Notes: generated by a model from the sequence alone, not told the origin. Shown: positions 34,997 to 47,800, numbered from the stretch's first letter. The stretch is DNA of 64,000 nucleotides from Manduca sexta (GCF_014839805.1 NC_051115.1:3842600-3906599); one strand, 5' to 3'. Numbers and translations are program-made.

Positions 34997-35234
34997 GTAC
35001 ACTCATCGCCATCTCTACATCAATGGAACTACGAGAAGACCGGCCGCGGCGCCTCCGACGGTTCCTATTCAGAGGTGGTATATATACTGCGTCGCGCAAA
35101 TTCTGCAATCGCAATCCAGGATCGTTTATCGCCATCTTGCGTGAATACTATGCGATAAATCACTACTATTGTATTAATACCACAAAGGTCTACTCGTAGT
35201 TCCATTGATGTTGACGAGATGGCGGTGTGTATAC
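34997..35234. mobile_element. MITE-T with about 43-bp terminal inverted repeats
   Basis: Left TACACTCATCGCCATCTC and ATCAATGGAACTACGAG; right CTCGTAGTTCCATTGAT and GAGATGGCGGTGTGTATA in inverted order. No ORF. Confidence 0.75.
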
Positions 35235-35310
35235 TTATTGTAAAGTTTAGTTGATTCTCCCTTTATATTTGAACTAATTAAATTTACTTTAAATAATATT
35301 ACACTAAAAA

Positions 35311-37668
35311 TTAGTGTGGGTATATATATTCTTCAGCTTTATATATATTTGTATAGATTACAATACTTACAGCATCAGCAATGTCTATCCAATCCATAGC
35401 TTTGACGATACTATCATTTTTAGATGTTTTTTTGTCCCAATTCCAATTCACAAATTCTTTGAAACCACCAACCACCTGGAATTAAAACAAAGTTATAGTC
35501 AGGGGGCCACTTCCATCTACATTCAGGAAGTAATGTAGCTTTGTATAAGTGAAAAAAAAATTGCAGTTCCTGAGATTAACACATTCAAACTCTCCAGCTT
35601 CATATATAAGTATAGATAAATTAGAATCAATGTATTTTCAGTGTCTTTTGAACTTTGTTTCAATATTTTCGGAAAGAAAATCGCCCTCATTCTAAAGCTC
35701 AGCAGACTATAATTTTAGTTTAGCTGCAGTCATTTTTTTTTTTTTTTTTATATTGCTTAATTAATCAGACGAGCTTGCCGTTCGCCTGATGGTAAGCGAT
35801 ACGATCATAAACAGTAAAAAGACCATCCAACACCTTGAATTACAAAGTATTGTTTGATATTCCACTGCACTTGCTATCCTGAGACATAAGATGTTAAGTC
35901 TTATTATGTCCAGTAGTCACACTGACTACAATGTCTTTCAAACCAGAACAAAACAGTGACTACACGATGCTGCTTGGTGGTAGAAATATACATTGCGGTG
36001 GTATCTACCCAAGCAGACTCTCACATATGAGGGACCTACCACCAGTAATTAATTAATGATTGTTTTTTATTTGGTAAAATACCTGGAATCTTCGGTCAGC
36101 ATCTTCTCCTAGAGGCCTCTTGGCTTCCGTCACAACAATAGCTCTGTACCCTTCTGGGAATGTTACTTTCGAACCATCAAGTGGGTGGCCTCGGAATGTA
36201 CCGGTAAGTTCTGGAAGTAAGGTATTTGTTATAAATATAGGTTAGACGTGCCTCGGTGATGAAGTTGTATTGCGTGTACTGGGTAACATCAATCTGAGGT
36301 CCTGGGTTCAAATACCGGGATTCAAATTAGGGAAAGTGATAATACCTACATACTTATCTCTATAAGAAGTTTATAAATATATAATTTGGTGATTCTGGTC
36401 TTTTTTTTTGGGAAACTGCCTTGGTTATCACCGGGGGTATCCTGCTAATGATGTACAAGGGATCCCCCGGCTTAGCAACCACGGCAGCCCCATGATGAGT
36501 TGGTGGGCCCTACCGCTATCACTGGAGGCGTGGCAGCCTGCAGCTAGACGGTCTTTGGGTCCAGGAGGAAGAAGGGAAGGGATCGAGGGAAGGAAGAGAA
36601 GAGGAAGGAGTAGGAGTTACTAGGATGGTTGGAAGGAAGGGAAGGGAAATAATGTTTACAAAACATTAGATAGACCTCACTGTGAATTTAGCAATCGTGA
36701 GATATACACATGAGCTGTGTGCCTAGGGTCGCGGCAAATGTTCCCCCGTGCATGGGCGCGCATTGGGTGCGGAGACCAAGCACACATGAATTGCCTTAGG
36801 GAGAGGGGTTGATTCTGGTCAGTACCAGCCTGGAGCTTGGAACTTGTAACTGACATGTCGATAGATTCCCTCGCTATCATACTGTGGGATGGAACACATA
36901 GGCGAAAAGTAATTGCCTTGGTGGCACCTCCATAGGTCTGCTTATACGGGTGTTCTGAATTTTTACAATTTCAAAATATTTTTAAGATTACCATGGTTTA
37001 CATTATGCTATTTTTTATTAATTATATCCTTAATTCACAGGGTTCGTAGTTATATGATTGTTTTAATTGTAATAATATTAATACTATTGTTGTAAGTTGC
37101 TTTGACATTTAATTAGTGCAATTTTGATTGCCTACATGATAAATAAAGTATTTTATTTTCTGTATTTTAAGTCTGCCAATCTGTATTAGGCTAGCGTGGT
37201 AATCTAACGTCTAATCCCTCTCAGTAGTAGAGGAGTCCTGAGGAGTTATTATTATGTATTATTTTTTTAATATTATGATTTTATTTTCTCAACTAAACTA
37301 AATCTAATGGTAACTGGTTACTATTAAATAAGTAAAATACAGTTTTATCTTGCTAATACTATAACAGTTTTGGGTTATTGTAATGAATAAAAACTAAAAT
37401 TATTAAACACTGATTTGCATAATTTTCGGTTCATAGACCACCCGCCTTTTGTACTAGTAAAAGGTCCTTCAGGGTTCTTAGAAGCGTTTAGTTCTTGAAA
37501 CTTACCTGATTCACTAGTTTCTGTAACGTAGGGTTCAAAATATTTATCAACGTTTGCGGCGCCATCGGCTTCGATTTTGCAAGGTATGTAATGCGCTTTT
37601 TGTTCAAAGATTTGTTTATCCTCAGTATCTTTTAAATTGTTTTCCACTTGTATTGACATCTTGAGCAA
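35311..37668 (-). CDS. RNASEH2C: Ribonuclease H2 subunit C
   Basis: This is a non-catalytic subunit of the nuclear RNase H2 complex, which removes ribonucleotides from DNA. Three exons fit in phase: 37668-37506, 36210-36083 and 35475-35311 (151 residues; human protein 164). Family features are visible: HYIPCKIEADGAANVDKYF (residues about 26-44), matching the LLPCxxxxDGPAPVxxFF start; FRGHPLDGSKVTFPEGYRAI, matching the FRGRxLxG beta-strand block; and a C-terminal NWNWDK...AMDWIDIADAV helix. Met 37668 or Met 37659 could start it. After GAT GCT the sequence GTAAGT could be a donor. Read straight through, the last about 17 codons come from a Helitron A 5' end, so the true C-terminus may lie in another exon. 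The start region faces GTPBP2, suggesting a shared promoter. Confidence 0.85.
35319..35357 (-). mobile_element. Helitron A 5'-end fragment overlapping the RNASEH2C reading frame
   Basis: Minus strand TCTATACAAATATATATAAA followed by GCTGAAGA is the Helitron A start. A second reverse fragment (TTCAAACTCTCCAGCTTC to AAGTATAGA) lies at about 35585-35617 in the adjacent intron. Confidence 0.6.
35735..36045 (+). mobile_element. MITE-N copy in RNASEH2C intron 2
   Basis: ACGAGCTTGCCGTTCGCCTG through GGGACCTACCACCAGTA; preceded by a T-run. Confidence 0.8.
36235..36940 (+). repeat. SINE-3 pieces and unclassified repeats in RNASEH2C intron 1
   Basis: 36240-36330 has a tRNA-like head with TCGGTGATGAAGTTGTA and box B GGTCCTGGGTTCAAATACC. 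36395-36640 is a GC-richer repeat starting GGGAAACTGCCTTGG and ending in a purine-rich GGAAGGAAGGG stretch. 36800-36940 matches the SINE-3 3' part (GGATGGAACACATAGGCG, TTGCCTTGGTGGCACCTCC). Confidence 0.55.
37065..37165 (+). mobile_element. Element R 3'-end fragment
   Basis: AAGTTGCTTTGACATTTAAT and CCTACATGATAAATAAAGTA. Followed at 37170-37245 by a SINE-M scrap (CTAATCCCTCTCAGTAGTAG). Confidence 0.6.
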
Positions 37669-38351
37669 TTTATGGAATTATTCGCTTTATTTTGTACTCT
37701 GTTACTCTCAGTATCTGCCAGTTGTCATTTTATCATTTGTCAAACTCGCAAATTCCCGCCATTAGACATTGTTTTTTTTATCCTTCGTGCCTGAATACTT
37801 TGAAGTATTGTTATCCCATACAAATTTCTAAATCTTTAACATGAAGATTTTGCGAATTGTCCTATAGTTTTTTTTAGAGAACACTATTATTTTATTAATT
37901 TTATTGATAACACATATTGCGTGGAAAATATTACAATGAAATTGTTACCAATCTAAAAAATAATAATGTCAGCGTATCCAAATGTCTTTCGCCCCAAAAT
38001 CCCCAGTTCGATATCCCAAATGTCAAAATCGTAAATATTTTGTCGGGAGTTCGTGATGAAATTTATAACAGCCATTACAAAATAATCTTATCTGAAACGG
38101 CATTTCGTTTTACAGTTACGGACTATTTACTAATAAGAATATTTTCGTTTTTGTGTGCATGACATTTCATATTCGATGTGTGAGAAATCAGTTTAATTTG
38201 TTCAGTTGCACGAAATCTTTGTGTTTTACGTCATATTAAATAATTTGGCTGGCTTCCCCTGTTTGTTTTCTTTTGTTGACTCATAATAGTTTGAGACTTT
38301 GCGTTGGCAGCAAACAACCAAAGTGACCTTGAAGGAATAAACAGCTGTTAC
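37669..38351. promoter_or_regulatory. Candidate bidirectional promoter and GTPBP2 5' UTR exon
   Basis: The region separates the RNASEH2C start (minus) from GTPBP2 (plus). GTPBP2's ATG exon opens three bases after a TTTTGTTACAG acceptor, so a 5' UTR exon must lie upstream. A plausible one ends at 38351 with A|GTGAGTACC, and TTCAGTTGC at about 38201 resembles an insect initiator. Position is inferred only from these signals. Confidence 0.35.
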
Positions 38352-38359
38352 AGTGAGTA

Positions 38360-39255
38360 CCTTTGCTTTTCCTACACATAAAAAATCGAAATTAAATAAA
38401 GAATCTTATTTTTTTAATTTAAATTACCGCGGTTTGGCGCAAAAGACGCTAAAATATAAATTTCCATTTATGCAAAGCAGATTGTGAAACATTTTACTTT
38501 TACTCACTCTTGCCTAATCTTAGCTAATCTTGCATTTAAGTGCCCTCAGGCATTTTATGGCTATAAGTAATTTTTCATATGTTGTGAAATAATGTACTTA
38601 ATGTGATAATTTCCTGTATCTAAAAATGTTGATGACTTACAATAAATATATTTCATAATAATTTTAGCATTCCTTATAAGCCTTTTATGGTAATGCAGTT
38701 GTTGATTACAGTTTAATGACTTTTTATTATTGGTGATGAAACTTTTTGGTATTATGTGTTAAGTAATTTGTATTAACTTGTTTAATTAAACTGTATGTTT
38801 CTTTTACTTCAACAATATAAAATAAAAATTATTATATGTAGTATATGTACATATGTAATAGTTTTTGTCATAAAACTAAGTTTTAAACTCAATATTGAAG
38901 TCTTCCAATATATAATTGAAAAAAAAAAAAAACTATACATCAGTTTCTCAGATCTCACCTAGGCATAATCTAAGTTAATAGACAGAAATCATAGCAAATA
39001 GAAAATTGCTGTTAAGGTATGTACCTAATAGATAAATAAATTAAAAACATATACTATTACATACATATTAATAGTTATTAAATTATAAATTTAAAATTAA
39101 TTAATTACACATAATTTTGAACATATATAGAAAAAGTAAAACACAGCAAATATCCATCCATATTACAGTTACTTCTATTATTTAGGTCAGAACAAGATTT
39201 TTCAAAAAGTAAATTTTGCTTTTTATTTTTTTTCCTTAATATGGATTAGAATAAA
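38360..39255. other. AT-rich DNA, probably GTPBP2 5' intron
   Basis: Low-complexity AT with an A13 run near 38920. No features recognised. Confidence 0.4.
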
Positions 39256-39259
39256 ACAA

Positions 39260-39480
39260 AGTGGCGATAGCCTACTTGGTTGTGGAACGGACTGCCGAGA
39301 TCAATGTCCACAGGTTCACAACCCAAGGAGACACACCTCTGACTTTTCTAAAACCTGCATACCTAAGAAGTTCTCTATAGGAATTTCGAGGGTGTGTGAA
39401 GTCTACCAATCCGCACTAGGCTAGCGTGGTGGACTAAGGCCCAACAGTAGAACAGTATATAATACAGGGCTGACGATGAT
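39260..39480 (+). mobile_element. SINE-M copy, internally deleted
   Basis: GGCGATAGCCTACTTGGTTG to TATATAATACAGGGCTGA; the CGGTGAAGGAAAACATCG block is missing. Confidence 0.75.
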
Positions 39481-39671
39481 GATGATTGATTAGAATTAAG
39501 CATTATACAGCCTAAAAGGTATCTAACAAGGAGGATGAAACACAATGTATAAGGCACATTAAGGATATTGAAAACACTGCAAATACTTTTGAAATGACTC
39601 AGAGTAAAGGGCAATGATAAATACCAGATTATTTTTATAAATAATCAAGTTAATGCTTAACCATATCTATA

Positions 39672-39725
39672 GAATCTATACTAATATATAAAGCTGAAGG
39701 GTTTGTTTGAATGCACTAATCTTAT
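39672..39725 (+). mobile_element. Helitron A 5'-end fragment
   Basis: TCTATACTAATATATAAAGC and TGAAGGGTTTGTTTGAATGC. Confidence 0.55.
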
Positions 39726-39734
39726 GGACTATTT

Positions 39735-40020
39735 TTTATTGCTTTGAATGGAGACATGCATGCCATTTGCCTGCTGGTAAGCAATACGATCCATAACAGT
39801 AGAAACACTAGCACCTTGAATTACTAAGTATTGTTTGATATTCCACTGCGCTCGCCATCCTGAGACATGAGATGTAAGTCTCATTATGTCCAGTAGTTAC
39901 ACTGGCTACAATGTCCTTCAAACAGGAACACAACAGTGACTACACACTGCTTGACAGAAATAGACATTGCGGTGGTACCAACCCACACGGACTCTCACAT
40001 ATGAGAGATCTACCACCAGT
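39735..40020 (+). mobile_element. MITE-N copy
   Basis: ATTGCTTTGAATGGAGACAT, CACTGCGCTCGCCATCCTG, ACATTGCGGTGGTACCAACC, ending near CTACCACCAGTA. Good representative of the family. Confidence 0.8.
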
Positions 40021-40024
40021 AAAC

Positions 40025-40540
40025 ACAGTAAGCCAAGCCCCTGGCGTTGACTTCTCTTTTAGTTTATTATTGCTTATGTTTACGCTTCGTGCCGCCAAAC
40101 AATCTTTATCTTGCCAAATTTTATTTGATATCGCGTCACCAACGATAAGTATAGCTTCGACGGGTCGTTCACTCTCGCGCGTAAACAAATACATTAGATA
40201 ATTATAGATTTGTATTACCAAGGTCGTTGTGCTGTATCAAAATAATATTGTAGCCCAATGACGCTTTCCAAATAGACGCGTCATACACTAACAAAATGGC
40301 ACATAAAAACGGTTCACTTTTTGCTATATTCACGTAACTGTACATATAATTACAAATTGGCTCGAAGATGGAATAAAAAGATGCAACATACATTCGTTAG
40401 TAAAGGATATATATACATCGACAGTTACGTAACAACGTTAGTGCCGCGCGCTGATTGGCCGTCAAGTCGGGCAATTACCTTACTTTCGTCTTGCCAGTAT
40501 TGAGCTCGGACAACGTATCTATGTAATAAAAACATCTTAG
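40025..40540 (-). mobile_element. Element A relative, with a short transposase-like frame
   Basis: On the minus strand this matches element A at both ends: ATACGTTGTCCGAGCTCAAT near 40518 and ATGTGCCATTTTGTTAGTG near 40300. The THAP-like start is absent. Downstream, the minus frame from about 40200 to 40030 (ERPVEAILIVGDAISNKIWQ...) is longer than in other copies and may be a relic of element protein; I do not recognise it. Confidence 0.45.
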
Positions 40541-40744
40541 TTGTAGCCAGTGTAATTACTGGATATAATCAGCCGTTATAAAAAATTCGCAAAGCTATTC
40601 TTAGTTAAAACACAAAACTCGACCAGCTGTAAGTCAAGCGCTATCTTGCCTCTTAATAAGGTTTGAACTAGGAACCGGTGATGTTTTTGACAGCTATTTA
40701 AACCATTCTTAACGACTTCTTAGCGCTATAACAAGTTTATAAGT

Positions 40745-40895
40745 AAGACTAAATATGGACGGCGGCGCGGTGGAATACCAAACAATACTATGTAATTCTA
40801 GGTGTTGGATGGTGGTTCTACTGTGTATGGGCGATCGTATCGCGTACCATCATTACGGCAAGCTCGTCTCGTCATTCAAAGCATTAAAAATATGT
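40745..40895 (-). mobile_element. MITE-N fragment
   Basis: TGGAATACCAAACAATACTA and CGGCAAGCTCGTCTCGTCAT, in reverse family orientation. Confidence 0.6.
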
Positions 40896-40960
40896 ACTGG
40901 CACAAGGCAGCCAAGACTTGTCTCCTATTTGGTGTTCGGTTTGTCTGGCGTATTCGGGAC

Positions 40961-41314
40961 TATAGCATAGCGGTCTATGCTCGGCATCAAGTTACATGAT
41001 CGAAACCCAAACAGCGAAATCCGACGACGAACAAAAGTTCGAGATATCGCACGATTCGTTATGGGACTCAAATGGAGTTGGGCAGACCATATAGTTAGAC
41101 GCAGCGATGACAGGTGGAGTAAAGCGCTGACTGAGTGGTGGCCAAGGCAAGGCAAGCGTAGCGTGGGCCGTCCAGCGGCAAGGGTGGACGATATTGTAAG
41201 AATTGCGGGTCGAACTTGGATGCGATTGGCTCTGGACGGAAAATGGTGGCATGATGTGAGAGACGCCTATACCCAGCAGTGGGACTCTACAGGTTGTGGA
41301 TGATGATGATGATG
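40961..41314 (+). mobile_element. 5'-truncated non-LTR retrotransposon, 354 bp with 9-bp duplication
   Basis: Flanked by ATTCGGGAC at 40952-40960 and 41315-41323, ending in (ATG)n. The frame 40977-41303 encodes the C-terminal end of a non-LTR polyprotein: RRRTKVRDIA, WADHIVRRSDDRW, GRPAARVDD and W..DVRDAYTQQWD. Similar to the piece at 59791-60186. Only the 3' end was inserted, so it is inactive. Confidence 0.8.
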
Positions 41315-41494
41315 ATTCGGGACAAAGTCTCGGAGTCGCTCTAAAGTGCTGATGGATACCACAATGGTGTTTTTTGTCGGTAAAAATCTGATACATCCCG
41401 TCTACCTTGCATAAGCGAACCCAATATTTACCCTATAAAAAAACATTTCTGTTCTGGTTTCCATAGTCTATACTATAAGCAGTCGTGGCATCGT

Positions 41495-41825
41495 TTACGT
41501 CCCCCGGAGACAATTCTTGTGCGCTCCCCACCGAAGGCACGCTCGCACGGGGGACATTTGTCGCTGCCCTAGACACACAGTTCAGTTATATCTTATGGTT
41601 ATCAATTCACATTGAAGCCTATGATCGCGAACATTTCCTGGCTTTCTTCCTCCCATCCTAAGAGTTTTACTTATCCTTCCCTCACACTTTGTTCCCAGAT
41701 ATTCCCTCCCAACTTCCCTCCAGGCCCCTGCAGTCGTTAAGCCGCGGATTGGAGTATCCCATTCGCAGGTTTCTTCCAGTGTTGACTGTAGGGTGCGATA
41801 ACCACATAGAAAAGAGTTTACCTAT
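41495..41825 (+). repeat. Element Y, copy 2
   Basis: Matches 1090-1440 throughout (CGCACGGGGGACATTTGTCG, ACACACAGTTCAGTTATAT, CCCATCCTAAGAGTTTTAC). Confidence 0.7.
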
Positions 41826-41880
41826 GTTACATACAGTTTTTAAATAACAGCCCTAAGTTTTATATCTTTTGTTACAGATA

Positions 41881-44800
41881 ATGGATTCGTTCTTCAGTCT
41901 CTTCGACCCCAGCGATGGACAGAGCAAGCCGGAAAAGAAGAAAAGGCAGAAACCGGACCAAGATACTGTTAAGAAAAAAACTGACGCGCCAAAAGGTATG
42001 TAGTATATATCCAGTTAGCTGTTGATCCTAGAGCGGTGATAGCTTAGTTGGGTGTGAAACGGACTGCCGAGACGAATGTCCACAGGTTCAAATCCCAAAC
42101 ACACCACTGACTTTTCTAAAGTTATGTGCGTATTCTTTGTGAATTAACGCTTGCTTTAACGGTGAAGGGAAACATCGTGAGGAAACCTAAGAATTTCTTA
42201 AAGGAATTTTGAAGGTGTGTGAATTTGTTAATTTGTAATACTGTTACGAAATTTCCCGTCTCAGTATTTTTTGGTGGTTTTAATACATTACTATTAATTT
42301 ATATATAATATGAATGCATCAAACATAAACAAAAACAGATGACACAAAAAAAACGTAAAAAATGATACAAAAAATATTTCTTTACGTTTTTTTTATAAAT
42401 GTATTTTTTTTTACAGGACGGCGTAGAGGTCGCAAGTCGAACAATAAGAACGAGACTTTGCCAGAAGAGTCTTCTTTCCTCTGCGAGCCGGAGCTTGGCA
42501 CTGAGATGCTCGTGAAAGATGTGAGCTACATCGAGAACTTCATAGAAATTAATAAAAGGGAGGATGGTGAGTGTGTTGCCTTTTGCTTAGCGGATATACC
42601 CGTGTACCGGAAAGCCTACTACAAAAAAAAAAAGTAAATAATATTGATACACACACAACAGGGTAGTTTCCTATGTTTGTTTTAGTTTATACTAGCGACC
42701 CGCCCCGGCTTCGCACGGGTGCAATACTGATACTAAATACACTACAGAAAAACTGTGAACGTTGTATATAAAAACATAGCGGCCCGCTCTGGCTTCGCAC
42801 GGGTATAACATAACAAAATAACAGTATTTCTCTACTATTTAATGGATGTTATTATACATATAAACCTTCCTCTTGAATCACTCTATCTATTAAAAAAAAC
42901 CGCATCAAAATCCGTTGCGTAGTTTTAAAGATTTAAGCATACAAAGGGACATAGGGACAGAGAAAGCGACTTTGTTTTATACTATGTAGTGATGTAACCG
43001 AAAATAATATGATAAGGACATTAAAATTAAACTACTTTTCGGATTCTATCGCGATTTTTTATATTTTAGTTTTCTCCCAACGTTTCGAACACTGCTTTTT
43101 TTTTAAAAAGTTGTATAATTGTAAAATGTAGGTAGATATTGTAACTTTGACTTTGCGGATGAACAACACCTCAGTCCCCCCCGTGACCATGAAGGCTGCA
43201 AAGTCTTCGAAACGTCGGGAGAAAAGTAAAATATACAAAAACCGCGATAGAATCGGAAAAGTAGTTTAATTTTAATGTCTAACATTCGCGTAAACTTAAG
43301 AAATCAATATGAAAAATAAATTCTTCTGTAAAATCACCATCAAAATTAGTTGAAAAATAGATCAATCATTCATATTTGAAGTATTGTTGTGAGCAAGTGA
43401 GGGCGTGGTGGGGATATCGCGCTCTCATTCCCACACACGCAGCGTTATGTTCGGTGGCACTGTGACGTCACATTTTTCTGTTACTTTTATTTGACAGCTT
43501 TCCCTTCCACAAAATTTCAAAGCTTTTTATAACTTATTTATTATTGCGTGGATTATATAAATTCTTTTTCCATTACATTTTGGATGGATTACATTTTATT
43601 TAAATGTATTTAAAAAAAAAATTCAACTACCCTCTTGTTAATACGTATAAAACGCAACTATGCAATTATACTCAAATATTTTCAGATCGATTAAGCGGCG
43701 ATAGCCTAGTTGGTTGTGGAACGGACTGCCGAGACGAATGTCCGCAGGTTCAAATCCCAAACACACCTCTGACTTTTCTAAAGTTGTGTGTATTCTTTGT
43801 GAATTATCGCTTGCTCTAACGGTGAAAACATCGTGAGGAAACCAGCATACCTGAGAAAATTCTTTACAGGATTTTTTGAGGGTGTGTGAAGTCTACCCGC
43901 ACTACAGCGTGGTGGACTAAGGCCTAATCCCTCTCAGTAGCGGAGGCCCAACAGTGGGACAGTATATAATACAGGGCTAATATTATTTTCAGATCAAAAA
44001 CAAGACGACAAAAAGGCGAAACGTCGCTGTGCAGCGCGGAAGACGCGTAGGAAAAAGTACAAATCAAAAGACAACAGGCCCGAAGACCTGAATAACCAGA
44101 AGAACACGAAAAAGATCAATGATGATAGCGTAGGGAAGAATGTTAACGACTTGAAAAGTCAAAGGTTTGACGAAGACTTCAATACAGTGTACAATGTGAT
44201 AGATAAATTGGAAAAAGTCAGTCTCAAAGATGACAGGTTTTTGGCGGGAGATGTTACCGCTGACGATTTGGAGAACGATTTCTTCTATTGCAGCGATGAT
44301 GATGAAGAATATGTGGAGTATTCGTGAGTATCTATGGTTGTATTAAAGCATTGACGTATATTCTATAGACACGAGATATAAACTATTTGTTCAAAATCTG
44401 AACTAAAATGGCGACCAAAACGTCACTTATAACCTATTTATTCATTGAACAACAAATAATTTTACTTATTTGACTATATTTTATTCACATCCAAGTTTAC
44501 ATTTAGACTCGAGTTCTTATATCATGAGCGCCACTCGGTACACAACCACAAGTCAATATTGATCATACTAAAGTCAGTTTGAGTGGATATCAGTTCAAAT
44601 TTTGTACCTGCAGACATACGTCTCGGCATTCCGTTCCACAACCAACTAGGCTATCGCCGCTGCTCCTTGAATTTGGTTGTATGAAAAAAAACGTATTGTT
44701 ACATGCTAGGGTTCTAAATAGACAATGTGAATACCGGTTTTGCTCTAAATAACACAACACTTTATTTAATACTAAAACACACTAACACAAACACAAACAC

Positions 44801-47800
44801 TGTATTACACACAATTCACAGTATTCGCTCCGATATCACTCGCAGTTACCGCTCTCGACCGTGTCGTAAACAACACTGACTCGCACGCGGCCGCGCGCGC
44901 TCCTTTTATACCCGGCCGCATGTACTATCGATCGATCGATATCTGGAACATTCTCGAAAGATCCAGTGGTCGAGACCTCTAGTATAATAGGGTATTACAC
45001 ACTTTTTTTTAAAAGTGTCTCAAATTAATCTTAAGGTGATAAAATATTACTAAAATTTTATAAAAATAATATTCAATTTATCCTCCTCCTCCTCCTCCTC
45101 CTTGCATCGATTCCCCAATGCTGGGGGTCGTGAGTCATCAGGGAAACAGTCCTTCGCGCACGATGTTTTGCCATCTGGTTCGGTTTTTGGTGACACGAAC
45201 CGCTTTAGCCACATTCATCTTGAGTGTGGTGCGGACCTGATCGGTCCAGCGCATTGGATTCCTGCCTGTCGACCTCTTGCCCTCCATTCGTCCAGTGATT
45301 ATCAATTTTTGGAGGTTATCACCTGGTTTGCGGGCGATATGGCCAAAAAACTCAAGGATTTTCCTCAGGCAAATTTTGGAGAGCCTCGAGATTCAATTTA
45401 TAAGTGCCAATAAAATACATTTTATATTTTCCCGCGTAAATAAACGAAAACGCTGGAGGCCACGGTACTGACGTCATCTCGACAGTAAACATCAAATAAC
45501 AACGCATTCTCATACGCTAAAATACCCTATTGGGGTCCGTTATTGTGTTCACGACATACCGGTAACATCGAGATCCTTCGAGAACGTTCCATCACCGAAC
45601 CTTCTACATTCATGCAGGCGCTATTATCAGCGAGTGCCACTGGGCGTAACACTATTCCCCTCTAAATATCTAGGACATCAGAGCCCGAAGAAGATTCGGG
45701 AGACGAGAGCTACGGCAGTTTACCTCCAGAGCCAAGGTTCGGGAACGTGGAGTACAAACTGCAGCTCGTGCCGCTGTGCGAGAGGAGGTTCCAGCATCTA
45801 GTCACGCAGGTGAGTGGACAGCCAGTCTTGTTAAGACTGGGCAATTTTTGCTAGCAAAAATCGTATGCAATTATTGCCTAGAAATGGGAAAATTTTGTCA
45901 TATTCAATTCTTTTTTGTGCTTTTTTCAGTTTTTGAATGCGTTCTGTCGTGTTTGCCGTCGTTAATGCCGTTCTGTAGCTTACCTTAGTGGTAGAATCAA
46001 TTCCCCATTTTTTTTTTTGGAGAAAGCAGTGGACCTTTATCCTCGCAAATATTAAAAAAAAAAGAGATGATATAAGTTGTTACAAATTCCATGTCTAAAA
46101 TATTGCAATGAACGGATCGGATCCGTAACACTTCGTAGTAACAAAATGTGCGATCCGTCATCTGAAACTACGGATTTCGTTTTTCAAAGTAGACCCTCAG
46201 CACTTACTTTCTTCGAAGTAATAAAGCAAACGGCAATGTTTTCTCCTAGGAATTTATTCTGATAGTGATTATCCCAAATGCGGATCGCGGCCCGCGTACC
46301 GGCGGCGAACACGTCGCGTAGCACAGCGTACACTCCGAACTCGCTCGCAAATCATCAGCATGTTGTTACAAATAAACAATGAAAGTATTCCGTGGTCAGT
46401 TGAAGTGGCGGCTGTCGTCCGGCGGCGGCAGCTGCGTGTACGTGGTCGGCGTCCGCGACTGCGGCGCGCTCGTCGGCCTGCGCGCCCGCCAGCTGCGCGC
46501 GTCGCTGCACGCGCTGCGCCGCATGGCCGCCGCGCTCGGCGCCACGCTCGTGCACGTCGCCGCCAGGCGCGTCACGCACCAACGCGCCGTCGCCGAGGTC
46601 TACATCAGGAAGGTACGCACTCACTCACTCACTCACTCACTCACTCACTCACTCACTCACTCACTCACTCACTCACTCACTCACTCACTCACTCACTCAC
46701 TCACTCGCTCACTCCTGCGCGCCCGCCAGCTGCGCGCGTCGCTGCACGCGCTGCGCCGCATGGCCGCCGCGCTCGGCGCCACGCTCGTGCACGTCGCCGC
46801 CAGGCGCGTCACGCACCAGAGCGCCGTCGCCGAGGTCTACATCAGGAAGGTACGCACTCACTCACTCACTCACTCACTCACTCACTCACTCACTCACTCA
46901 CTCACTCACTCACTCACTCACTCACTCGCTCACTCCTGCGCGCCCGCCAGCTGCGCGCGTCGCTGCACGCGCTGCGCCGCATGGCCGCCGCGCTCGGCGC
47001 CACGCTCGTGCACGTCGCCGCCAGGCGCGTCACGCACCAGCGCGCCGTCGCCGAGGTCTACATCAGGAAGGTACGCACTCACTCACTCACTCGCTCACTC
47101 CTGCGCGCCCGCCAGCTGCGCGCGTCGCTGCACGCGCTGCGCCGCATGGCCGCCGCACTCGGCGCCACGCTCGTGCACGTCGCCGCCAGGCGCGTCACGC
47201 ACCAGCACGCCGTCGCCGAGGTCTACATCAGGAAGGTACGCACTCACTCACTCACTCACTCACTCGCTCACTCCTGCGCGCCCGCCAGCTGCGCGCGTCG
47301 CTGCACGCGCTGCGCCGCATGGCCGCCGCACTCGGCGCCACGCTCGTGCACGTCGCCGCCAGGCGCGTCACGCACCAGCGCGCCGTCGCCGAGGTCTACA
47401 TCAGGAAGGTACGCACTCACTCACTCACTCACTCACTCACTCACTCGCTCACTCCTGCGCGCCCGCCAGCTGCGCGCGTCGCTGCACGCGCTGCGCCGCA
47501 TGGCCGCCGCGCTCGGCGCCACGCTCGTGCACGTCGCCGCCAGGCGCGTCACGCACCAGCGCGCCGTCGCCGAGGTCTACATCAGGAAGGTACGCACTCA
47601 CTCACTCACTCACTCACTCGCTCACTCCTGCGCGCCCGCCAGCTGCGCGCGTCGCTGCACGCGCTGCGCCGCATGGCCGCCGCGCTCGGCGCCACGCTCG
47701 TGCACGTCGCCGCCAGGCGCGTCACGCACCAACGCGCCGTCGCCGAGGTCTACATCAGGAAGGTACGCACTCACTCACTCACTCACTCACTCACTCACTC

